Origin: Rhodospira sp.
GTDB taxonomy: Bacteria > Pseudomonadota > Alphaproteobacteria > Rhodospirillales > Rhodospirillaceae
Assembly: GCA_028277295.1 (NCBI GenBank)
Contig: JANQGN010000599.1
Coordinates: 1-8,453, forward strand
Reading direction: 5' to 3'
DNA: 8,453 nucleotides
The position numbers were made by a program, and so were the translations under genes. Below are positions 1-6,121 of this stretch, piece by piece. The notes under the pieces were generated by a model, which had not been told where the DNA came from, did no database searches, and saw nothing but the letters and a program-made list of their open reading frames with translations. Position 1 is the first letter of the stretch, and every line of letters begins with the position of its first letter.

Positions 1-882
1 CAGGGCGCGCGAGACGGTCTCCACCAGGCCGCGCGCGGTGATGGGCTTTTCCAGGAAGCCGTTCACCCCGGCCTCGCGGGCGCGATCGGCGAACCCGGGC
101 TCGTTGTAGCCGGTGATCATCACGATGGGCACGGCCGTGTTGTGCTCGCGCACCGTACGCACGAAACCGAGGCCATCCATGCCCTCCATGCGCCAGTCCA
201 CCAGGATCAGCGCCGGCAGCGCCTGGTCGAGCGCGTCCAGCCCCTGGCGCGCGCTGCCGGCCAGCCGGATATCGGGGCAGCCGAGCCCCTTGAAGATGGT
301 GCGCAGGATGACCTGAAAATTCTCGTTGTCGTCCACCACCAGCACCGACATCGCCGTGAAATCCACCGGCGCCCCGACGCACGTCGCGTCCCGCGGGCTG
401 TCGCCCTTGCGGCCGTCGGCCTCCACCTCGGACCCATCGTCGCTGTCGAACTCGATGGCGCGCGCCACCTCGATCGCCTCGGGCCGGGCCATCACCGCCG
501 GCCGGAAGCGGAAGTCCTGCTTGATGATGTGGTCCATCAGCCAGGTGCGCAGGAAGTCCATGACATCGACGGCGCGAACGCCGCTGGGGTCGACGGCGTA
601 GCGATCGCGAACCTCGCGCGCCTGGCGGGTCAGCCGGCGATGCAGTTCCCGGTGCTCGTCCAACTCACTGAAGCCGGCGACCTCCATCACACGCTCTTCA
701 CGCGCGAAATGGTATTCGGTGTAATCAACAAGGGCGTTCAACACACTCCCCAGGGTCGCCACCTCCTCGGGGTCGCCCATGCAGTCATGGGCCTGGTTGA
801 GCAGAGCGACCAGGACCTTGTGGTCCTGGTCCACCAAGTCGATCCCCAGTTCCAGGTCCGGGGTCCAATCGATGTAGGCCAT
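1..882 (-). CDS. Bacteriohemerythrin-receiver (REC) fusion protein, C-terminus cut by window edge
   Basis: Translating the minus strand from ATG at 882 gives 294 open codons running off the left edge. Residues 1-130 match the bacteriohemerythrin family, with all seven expected di-iron ligands in place: H21, H58, E62, H77, H81, H118 and D123. Such domains bind O2 reversibly at a non-haem di-iron site. A linker of about 45 residues, partly acidic and polar (roughly 131-177), follows. A CheY-like receiver domain starts near 178: acidic pair D184/D185, phospho-acceptor D229 in LVDW, T257 in MITGY and K279 in EKP. Only the last helix, or any output domain beyond it, is missing. No DNA-binding domain is visible. 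The likely role is a cytoplasmic O2- or redox-responsive signalling protein phosphorylated by an unidentified kinase; that is inference. The start lies 6 nt after the ilvD stop. The nearest Shine-Dalgarno-like GAGGA is 13 nt upstream inside ilvD, so translational coupling is plausible. Confidence 0.93.
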   Translation of the reverse strand, partial: MAYIDWTPDLELGIDLVDQDHKVLVALLNQAHDCMGDPEEVATLGSVLNALVDYTEYHFAREERVMEVAGFSELDEHRELHRRLTRQAREVRDRYAVDPSGVRAVDVMDFLRTWLMDHIIKQDFRFRPAVMARPEAIEVARAIEFDSDDGSEVEADGRKGDSPRDATCVGAPVDFTAMSVLVVDDNENFQVILRTIFKGLGCPDIRLAGSARQGLDALDQALPALILVDWRMEGMDGLGFVRTVREHNTAVPIVMITGYNEPGFADRAREAGVNGFLEKPITARGLVETVSRAL

Positions 883-888
883 GGCGGG

Positions 889-2832
889 TCAGATGTCCTC
901 GGTCACGGGCAGGGGATGAGGCGCCACGGGCGCGGGTTCGGGCACCCTGACGGGGTCGGATAGGGGCACGGCCGCGGCGCCGCCCGGCTCCACCTGGGAC
1001 ACGTCGCGCACCGCGCCCTGATCGGCACTGGTGGTCAAGGCGGCATACGCCCGCAACGCCGGCGAGACGGCCCGCGTCCTGTCCATCGGGCGCCAGGCGG
1101 CGGCGCCCCGGGCCTCCATGGCGGCACGGCGGCGAGCCATCTCGGCCTCGTCCACACGGGCGTTGACGGCGCGCGCGGGAATGTCGATATCGATGATGTC
1201 GCCGGGTTCGATCAGGGCGATCCCGCCCCCGGCCGCCGCCTCGGGCGAGGCATGACCGATGGACAGCCCCGACGTCCCGCCGGAGAACCGGCCGTCGGTC
1301 AGCAAGGCACAGGCCTTGCCCAACCCCATCGATTTCAAATAGCTGGTGGGATAGAGCATTTCCTGCATGCCGGGGCCACCCTTGGGGCCCTCGTAGCGGA
1401 CAATGACCACGTCGCCAGCCGTCACCTCGCCCCCCAGAATCCGGGCCACGGCCTCATCCTGGCTTTCGCAGACCACCGCCGGGCCGGAGAAGCGCAGAAT
1501 GCTCTCGTCCACACCGGCGGTCTTCACGATGCAACCGCGCTCGGCCACATTGCCGAACAGCACCGCCAGCCCACCGTCGGCCGAGAACGCATGAGCGCCG
1601 TCGCGGATGACCCCGGCGGCGCGGTCCAGGTCCAGGGCCTTGTACCGGCGGTCCTGGGAAAACGCCTGGGTGGTGCGCACACCGCCCGGGGCTGCGCGAT
1701 AGAAGTCGTGTACCTGGGCGTCATCGGTGCGGACCACGTCCCAGGCCGCGAGCGCCTCGCCCATCGAGGCGGCGTGCACCGTGGGAACGGTGGTGTCCAG
1801 CAGGCCAAGCCGGCCCAACTCGCCCAGGATGGCCATGATACCGCCGGCGCGGTGGACGTCCTCTATGTGCACGTCGGAGACCGAGGGCGCCACCTTGCAC
1901 AGATTGGGCGTTTCCCGTGACAGCCTATCAATATCGGCCATGGTGAAGGGAATCTCGCCCTCGCGGGCGGCCGCCAGCAGGTGCAGGACGGTGTTGGTGG
2001 ACCCGCCCATGGCGATGTCCAGACGCATGGCGTTCTCAAAGGCCGCGCGGCACGCCACCGAACGCGGCAACACGGTCGCGTCGTCCCGCCCATACCAGCG
2101 GTGACATAGGGTCACCACCCGGCGGCCAGCCTCCTCGAACAGCCGCTTGCGCAGCGCGTGGGTGGCCAGCACCGTGCCATTGCCCGGCAGCGCCAGCCCC
2201 AGGGCCTCGGCCAGGCAGTTCATGGAATTGGCCGTGAACATACCCGAGCATGACCCGCAGGTGGGACAGGCCGAGCGCTCATAAGCGGCCACGGTCTCAT
2301 CGCTGTTGGCGGCGTTGGCCGCCTGGACCATGGCATCGATCAGGTCCACGGCCCGTTCCTGGCCGTCCACCTCCACCTTGCCGGCCTCCATCGGGCCGCC
2401 GGAGACGAACACGGCCGGAATATTCAGCCGCATGGCCGCCATCAACATGCCAGGCGTGATCTTGTCACAGTTGGAAATGCACACCAGCGCATCGGCGCAA
2501 TGGGCATTGACCATGTACTCGACGGCGTCGGCGATCACCTCCCGCGACGGCAGGCTGTAAAGCATGCCGCCATGCCCCATGGCGATGCCATCGTCCACGG
2601 CGATGGTGTTGAACTCCTTGGCCACGGCGCCGGCCGCCTCGATCTCGCGGCAGACCAGTTGGCCCAGGTCCTTCAGATGGACATGGCCAGGCACGAACTG
2701 TGTGAACGAGTTGGCCACGGCGACAATGGGCTTGCCAAAGTCCTCGTCCGTCATGCCGGTGGCCCGCCACAAACCGCGCGCCCCGGCCATGTTGCGACCG
2801 TGCGTCGTGGTGCGTGAGCGCAACTCTGGCAT
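889..2832 (-). CDS. ilvD: Dihydroxy-acid dehydratase (EC 4.2.1.9)
   Basis: IlvD dehydrates 2,3-dihydroxy-isovalerate and 2,3-dihydroxy-3-methylvalerate to the 2-keto acids that lead to valine, leucine, isoleucine and pantothenate. The 647-residue product aligns by eye with E. coli IlvD without gaps through the catalytic core. The key positions keep the same numbers: D81 (Mg), C122 in NCDK (cluster ligand), D123 and K124 (Mg; carbamylated Lys), C195 in CGSCSGMF (cluster ligand), E491 (Mg) and S517 in RFSGGTSG (catalytic base). The start ATG gives the canonical N-terminus MPELRSRTTTHGRNMAGARG and has AGGGAG 7 nt upstream. The protein is about 30 residues longer than the E. coli enzyme (616 aa): residues 614-647 form a Pro/Ala/Val-rich tail, probably disordered. 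It is the first gene of an apparent two-gene operon with the hemerythrin-receiver gene. The tail may be lineage-specific; a frameshift cannot be excluded from sequence alone. Confidence 0.98.
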   Translation of the reverse strand: MPELRSRTTTHGRNMAGARGLWRATGMTDEDFGKPIVAVANSFTQFVPGHVHLKDLGQLVCREIEAAGAVAKEFNTIAVDDGIAMGHGGMLYSLPSREVIADAVEYMVNAHCADALVCISNCDKITPGMLMAAMRLNIPAVFVSGGPMEAGKVEVDGQERAVDLIDAMVQAANAANSDETVAAYERSACPTCGSCSGMFTANSMNCLAEALGLALPGNGTVLATHALRKRLFEEAGRRVVTLCHRWYGRDDATVLPRSVACRAAFENAMRLDIAMGGSTNTVLHLLAAAREGEIPFTMADIDRLSRETPNLCKVAPSVSDVHIEDVHRAGGIMAILGELGRLGLLDTTVPTVHAASMGEALAAWDVVRTDDAQVHDFYRAAPGGVRTTQAFSQDRRYKALDLDRAAGVIRDGAHAFSADGGLAVLFGNVAERGCIVKTAGVDESILRFSGPAVVCESQDEAVARILGGEVTAGDVVIVRYEGPKGGPGMQEMLYPTSYLKSMGLGKACALLTDGRFSGGTSGLSIGHASPEAAAGGGIALIEPGDIIDIDIPARAVNARVDEAEMARRRAAMEARGAAAWRPMDRTRAVSPALRAYAALTTSADQGAVRDVSQVEPGGAAAVPLSDPVRVPEPAPVAPHPLPVTEDI

Positions 2833-2853
2833 GGCATGTCTCCCTGATCAGTG

Positions 2854-2953
2854 CCAACCCTGGATGGTATCCCGCGCGGCGGTCGGCGACGGTGCGAGAC
2901 GGCCCGCCCAGTGCGCCACTATTACCCCAGGGTTGGGTGTTGACGATACCCTG
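2854..2953. promoter_or_regulatory. Divergent ilvD/glycosyltransferase intergenic region with triple dyad core
   Basis: The 234-nt gap between two divergently oriented genes must hold the promoters of both. It carries three copies of the core ACCCTG/CAGGGT at 2857-2862, 2928-2933 and 2948-2953. The middle copy can pair with either neighbour. It forms a 6-bp inverted repeat with 2948-2953 (14-nt spacer) and a perfect 10-bp inverted repeat, CCAACCCTGG (2854-2863) against CCAGGGTTGG (2927-2936). This could be a set of operator half-sites, or alternative structures in the ilvD leader. A TTGACG at 2940-2945 (plus) has no good -10 partner, and a TAATAG on the minus strand near 2923 has no clear -35. 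No branched-chain-amino-acid-rich leader peptide was seen, so classical attenuation is not supported. Confidence 0.35.
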
Positions 2954-3066
2954 AAAACGCGGCCGGGCCGGCCGTCACTGGCGCCCCCGCCGTCGTCGCT
3001 GGACCAGGGCGCCCGCAGCGGCTAAACAAAGTCGCCCCGCCCCCTTCACCGCCGCGAGCCTTGGCG

Positions 3067-4098
3067 ATGCCTGCGTCCCCCGCGTCCCGTCCCATGGACA
3101 CCGACGATACGTCTCCGGAGGTATCCCCAGAGGTGTCCATTGTCGTACCAATGTTCAATGAAGAGGCCTGCCTCGACGAGTTCCACCGCCGCACCTCGGC
3201 GGCGCTCGCGGCCCTGGACGTGTCCTACGAGATCGTCGCCGTGAGCGACGGCTCCACCGACGGCACCAACGCCCGCCTCGCCACGCTGGCCGCCACGGAC
3301 CCTCATCTGCGGCCGCGCTACCTGACCCGCAACACGGGCCAGTGGGCGGCCATCTCGGCGGGCTTCCGCGCGGCGCGCGGCGCCCATGTGGTGGTCATGG
3401 ACGCCGACCTTCAGAACCGCCCCGAGGAGATCGGCGTGCTGCTGGACGCCGCGCGTGGCGGCGCCGACCTGGTGTCCGGCCGCCGCCGGGGACGCCCCGA
3501 AAGCGCCGTCTGGCGGCTGTGGCCCAGCCGCGCCGCCAACGCCATGCTACGCGCGACCACCGGTTGCCCGGCCCGGGACATGGGCGGCTTCAAATGCCTG
3601 CGCGGCGACGTGGCCCGGCGGCTGCGCCTGCGGGCCGGGCAGCACCGCCTGTTGCCGGCGCTCGTGCACCTGATGGGCGGATCGGTGGTCGAGGTGGACG
3701 TGCACGCCGACGCCCGCTTCGCAGGCACCAGCAAGTACGGCCTCAGCCGGGCGGTCGACGTGCTGTTCGACATCGTCATGCTGTGGTTTCAGAGCAGTTT
3801 CAAGGCGCGGCCCATCTACTTGTTCGGCCGCGTCAGCCTGGCCACCGTGGCGCTGGCCGCCGCGGTGTTGCTGTGGCTGGGGCTGGAGCGGATCGTTGTC
3901 GGCACGCCCATGACGACGCGGCCGCTGTTCTACGTGTCCATGGGCGTCGGCCTGGCGGCGATGATGCTGATGGGCTTCGGCTTTGTGCTGGAACTGCTGT
4001 CCGACACACACGCGCGCATCACCGGGCAGGACCCCTATATGGTACGCGAGGATCCGCCCGGGTGGCCCGCCGACCCCACCAACGGCCACGGCGCCTGA
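3067..4098 (+). CDS. Family 2 glycosyltransferase with two C-terminal membrane segments
   Basis: The product (343 aa from this start) resembles the GtrB/ArnC/dolichyl-phosphate-mannose-synthase-like branch of family GT2. These enzymes move a sugar from a nucleotide donor to a polyprenyl-phosphate or other membrane acceptor on the cytoplasmic face. The GT-A domain covers roughly residues 20-235: SIVVPMFNEE strand start, nucleotide-binding DGSTDGT near 61-67, the metal-binding DADLQ motif near 112-116, an HRLLPAL segment near 193-199 and GTSKYG near 220-225. Two hydrophobic stretches, about 250-275 and 286-311, look like membrane helices, followed by a short polar tail. The substrate cannot be read from sequence. 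The start is uncertain: TTG 3061, ATG 3067 and ATG 3094 are all in frame and none has a convincing Shine-Dalgarno. The first 20 residues are low-complexity and weakly constrained. No sugar-biosynthesis partner or flippase gene lies beside it in this window. Confidence 0.92.
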   Translation: MPASPASRPMDTDDTSPEVSPEVSIVVPMFNEEACLDEFHRRTSAALAALDVSYEIVAVSDGSTDGTNARLATLAATDPHLRPRYLTRNTGQWAAISAGFRAARGAHVVVMDADLQNRPEEIGVLLDAARGGADLVSGRRRGRPESAVWRLWPSRAANAMLRATTGCPARDMGGFKCLRGDVARRLRLRAGQHRLLPALVHLMGGSVVEVDVHADARFAGTSKYGLSRAVDVLFDIVMLWFQSSFKARPIYLFGRVSLATVALAAAVLLWLGLERIVVGTPMTTRPLFYVSMGVGLAAMMLMGFGFVLELLSDTHARITGQDPYMVREDPPGWPADPTNGHGA

Positions 4099-4267
4099 AA
4101 CCGCCCCGAGGCCGGCGCGGGACGTGACCCGTGATGGGGCCCGCGTCCTCGATCGGTCCGACCGGCCGTTCTCATTATGGCTTGACGCTTTTCGGGGCCG
4201 AGACCGATGGCCGGGAAAAAGCCGGTTCAACACACTCAAGAGAAGCTCGCCAAGATCGCAACCGGAC

Positions 4268-4393
4268 ACCTCCCCCCTTTATGGGGAGGTTGGGAGGGGG
4301 TGAAGGCGATGAAAGCCCCCGCTCATGGCGGCGGGGTCCATCCCCGCCCCAGGGTTCTCCTTTAAAAGGGGGCCTCCCCTTTGAAAAGGGGAG
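4268..4393. repeat. REP/MITE-like cluster of C/G-rich palindromes
   Basis: Four perfect inverted repeats lie within about 125 nt. ACCTCCCC (4268-4275) pairs with GGGGAGGT (4283-4290). GGCGGGG (4330-4336) pairs with CCCCGCC (4342-4348). AAAGGGG (4365-4371) pairs with CCCCTTT (4376-4382). CTCCCCTTT (4374-4382) pairs with AAAGGGGAG (4385-4393) across only 2 nt. The last two share an arm, so alternative folds exist. The block is followed by a purine-rich GGGAGGTTGGGAGGGGGTG-type segment after the first hairpin. The pattern resembles the intergenic palindromic repeats dispersed in many bacterial genomes, which are often mis-called as short proteins. Only one copy is in this window, so membership of a repeat family is inferred from appearance. 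Confidence 0.6.
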
Positions 4394-4500
4394 AGGGAGT
4401 CCGGGGACCGCGTCGAGCCATGGGTCATACCCCGTCTACCCGCCAAGCCTCGACACGCCATCATGAGAACGGCTGCGGTCCGACATGGCCTCTGCCGCCG

Positions 4501-4539
4501 GGCATCGTGCCATGCTATCGTCGAGCATGGTCGAATGCC
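4501..4539. promoter_or_regulatory. 39-bp symmetric dyad upstream of the Ala-rich protein gene
   Basis: The segment is exactly symmetric: GGCAT (4501-4505), 4 nt, CCATGCT (4510-4516), 7-nt centre, AGCATGG (4524-4530), 4 nt, ATGCC (4535-4539). All 12 base pairs are perfect around the 4x4 mismatch. It ends 42 nt before the ATG at 4582, so it could be an operator over the promoter or a hairpin in the 5' leader. No regulator gene is adjacent and no sigma-70 boxes are clear, so which of these it is remains open. Confidence 0.4.
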
Positions 4540-4581
4540 GTCTTTCCCGTGACCGGGGATGGGAACAAGGAAGTGAGTCCC

Positions 4582-5523
4582 ATGCTTGTGAACAGTCCCG
4601 CGCTGCAGAACGCAGCCCATACCGCGCCCTCCCGCCAGCCGGGCATAGGCCCGAGCCGCGAGCCTCGGGGCGAGGCGGCCACAAGCCGAACATCGTCGTT
4701 CGACCGGCTCATTGACATCGTCGCAAAGGATGACCCTGAGCGAGCGAACGCCCTGCGTGAAGAGGAGCAGCGCCTCCGGCAGGCCCAGGCCTGGCTCGAG
4801 TCCAACCGCGACCACGTCAACGAGGCCCGCAAGGAGGCCGCGCGCCAGAAGATCGCCCGCCTGAAGGCCGAGCTTCAAGCCTTGCGCATGCTGGCCAAGA
4901 GCAATCCCGAGGCCGCCGCCCGTCGCGCCGCGGCCCTGGCCCGGGAACTGGCCGCCGCCGTCCAGGAGTACGCCAGCGCGAGCGGTGGGGCCGGCGCGGC
5001 CGCCATGACGCCGGGGGTCGGCGGCCCCGTGTCCACGACCGCGGCCACCCCATCGCAGTCAGCCGAGACCACTGGCGCCGCCGCGGAGGCGGCCAGGGCA
5101 TCCGGTTCGGTCTCGGTGCCCATGGACGTGAACGCCCCCACGGCGCCCGGTTCCGCCGCCGGGGCAACCGATGTCACAGGCGCCGCGACGGCCTCACGGG
5201 ACTCAGGATCGGGGGACTCACCGGAAGCGCAGACCGCCGCCATCCCTGGCCCTGCTGTTACCCCCGAGGTGGACGAGATGAGGCGGGACGCCGCCACCCG
5301 GATCAAGGATGACACCTTCATCCGGGAGGTCCGTGAGATCCTGGCCGCCCTTAAATCCATCATCAAGGCCGCGAAGCAGACCCTGGAGAGAGACAGCGAC
5401 GCCTACAGCCAGGACGTCCGGGATGCCGAGACCGCCGTTCGAGAGGCAAACGCCGCCTTGACCGCCGTGTCGTCGGGGGCGGCCGGGCCGGACCCAGCCA
5501 GCGCGGTCAACATTCTCGTCTAA
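4582..5523 (+). CDS. Unrecognised Ala-rich helix-linker-helix protein
   Basis: I do not recognise this 313-residue protein. The start is ATG 4582, with AAGGAAG 8 nt upstream; the frame is open further left, but only through the repeat region. Residues 1-40 are polar and Pro/Ser-rich. Residues 41-133 are strongly helical and charged, with many Glu, Arg, Gln and Ala, as in a coiled coil (for example KIARLKAELQALRMLA near 90-105). Residues 134-228 are low-complexity Ala/Ser/Thr/Gly/Pro, likely disordered. Residues 229-297 form a second charged helical segment (near FIREVREILAALKSIIKAAK). There is no signal peptide, no membrane segment, no Cys and a single Trp (W71). A structural, scaffolding or polymer-binding role would fit, but no function is assigned. 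It appears to be a single-gene unit: 483 nt of non-coding DNA precede it and about 600 nt follow it. The pronounced G/C third positions agree with the neighbours and support real coding. Confidence 0.82.
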   Translation: MLVNSPALQNAAHTAPSRQPGIGPSREPRGEAATSRTSSFDRLIDIVAKDDPERANALREEEQRLRQAQAWLESNRDHVNEARKEAARQKIARLKAELQALRMLAKSNPEAAARRAAALARELAAAVQEYASASGGAGAAAMTPGVGGPVSTTAATPSQSAETTGAAAEAARASGSVSVPMDVNAPTAPGSAAGATDVTGAATASRDSGSGDSPEAQTAAIPGPAVTPEVDEMRRDAATRIKDDTFIREVREILAALKSIIKAAKQTLERDSDAYSQDVRDAETAVREANAALTAVSSGAAGPDPASAVNILV

Positions 5524-6121
5524 CACTCTGTCGGAGTCCCATGGCCGAATTCAGCTAAGCGTTTGATATTTTTCAGGACTCACGGCCCAACGAGTCCCTC
5601 AATCCCGAGTGATGCGTGTGGGTTAACCTCCAAGTTCGACAGCCCGCTCGCGTGACCAGCGGGACGTGAGGGCTGGCGCCCCATCGATCAACGACGATAG
5701 AGTTTTCGGCGCTCTCGGCGGACCGTCGACGCGACACCATCCTTTTGGGCGGGTCGGCGGCCGGATCCGGGGTTTGTGCCCCGGTCATTTTACTATTTTT
5801 ATGTGAATTTCTGGAGAAATGTGCTTTTTCATGGCAAAGTGTCAACAGGACTGTACATAGGACTTTACGGACGCGCCCGCCCGAGGCATTACAGGTCCGT
5901 TTCAGACGGCCTGCGGCGGTCCGGTGCCCACTCCGAGGGGGAGCGAACCGGCGAAACCCCGGGGGCCGGGGCCATGGTGCCGTCGCGCTTCGGAGTCGCC
6001 GGCTCGCGGATCATGGCATGGTCGATCGCGCGGCGAGTACGGAACGCAGGATCCGGCATACGATCGATGCCGACGGGGACATTCAACGTTCGACGCGAGT
6101 CCGCAACAGGAGAGGCAGGAC
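5524..6121. other. Long non-coding gap upstream of fabD
   Basis: These 598 nt hold no credible protein gene; the short open frames on either strand lack ribosome-binding sites and family resemblance. Just after the preceding stop there is a small ACTC/GAGT hairpin (5525-5537), and GGACTC/GAGTCC pair across 10 nt at 5576-5597; neither is followed by a T-run. A terminator-like hairpin lies at 5764-5800. The stretch 5785-5870 is about 35 % G+C, in sharp contrast to the GC-rich surroundings, and probably contains the promoter of fabD. On the minus strand a perfect TTGACA lies at 5845-5840, but its -10 partner is poor. From 5871 to 6107 the DNA returns to high GC and shows nothing recognisable. 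Confidence 0.55.
5764..5800 (+). terminator. Intrinsic-terminator-like hairpin
   Basis: CCGGGG (5767-5772) and CCCCGG (5779-5784) form an all-G/C 6-bp stem with a 6-nt loop. The stem can extend by GA/TC (5764-5765 with 5785-5786) past a 1-nt bulge. It is followed on the plus strand by a T-rich tract (TCATTTTACTATTTTT), interrupted by A and C. No such tract follows on the minus strand, so the signal is directional. It sits about 240 nt beyond the stop of the Ala-rich protein gene, which is far for that gene's own terminator. Confidence 0.5.

Larger units (their letters stand above)
4099..4581. other. Non-coding gap between glycosyltransferase and Ala-rich protein genes
   Basis: No reading frame in these 483 nt looks like a gene. 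The frame that extends the downstream gene leftwards to about 4381 encodes a Pro/Arg/Ser-rich peptide from the palindromic repeat, without family resemblance, and the real start at 4582 has a good ribosome-binding site. The left part (4099-4260) shows nothing recognisable; a TTGACG at 4182-4187 lacks a convincing -10. The middle is the palindrome cluster (4268-4393) and the right end holds a dyad (4501-4539), both listed separately. No intrinsic terminator with a T-run is seen for the glycosyltransferase gene. Confidence 0.6.

Noticed and set aside
142..963. 273-codon plus-strand open frame
   Set aside because: It is antisense to the hemerythrin-receiver gene, whose minus-strand translation shows complete metal-ligand and phosphorylation motifs; the plus-strand product is His/Asp/Val-rich without any family pattern.
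1252..1920. 222-codon plus-strand frame antisense to ilvD
   Set aside because: It is a reflection of ilvD codon bias, without a ribosome-binding site or recognisable motif.
2922..3194. 90-codon minus-strand frame reaching into the ilvD upstream region, considered as a leader peptide
   Set aside because: It overlaps the glycosyltransferase N-terminus, is not rich in Leu, Ile or Val, and has no attenuator-type terminator before ilvD.
4381..4581. N-terminal extension of the Ala-rich protein by 67 residues
   Set aside because: The extension would be encoded by the palindromic repeat and dyad, while ATG 4582 has a well-spaced AAGGAAG.
5576..5597. GGACTC/GAGTCC hairpin as terminator of the Ala-rich gene
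   Set aside because: The T-rich tract is on the wrong (upstream) side for the plus strand, and the minus-strand side is followed by A-rich sequence rather than T.
5620..5650. AAGTTCGA segment as part of a tRNA T-arm
   Set aside because: No matching acceptor, D or anticodon stems could be formed around it.
5573..5845. 90-codon minus-strand frame in the gap before fabD
   Set aside because: It would start at TTG without a ribosome-binding site, shows no family resemblance and crosses the terminator-like hairpin.
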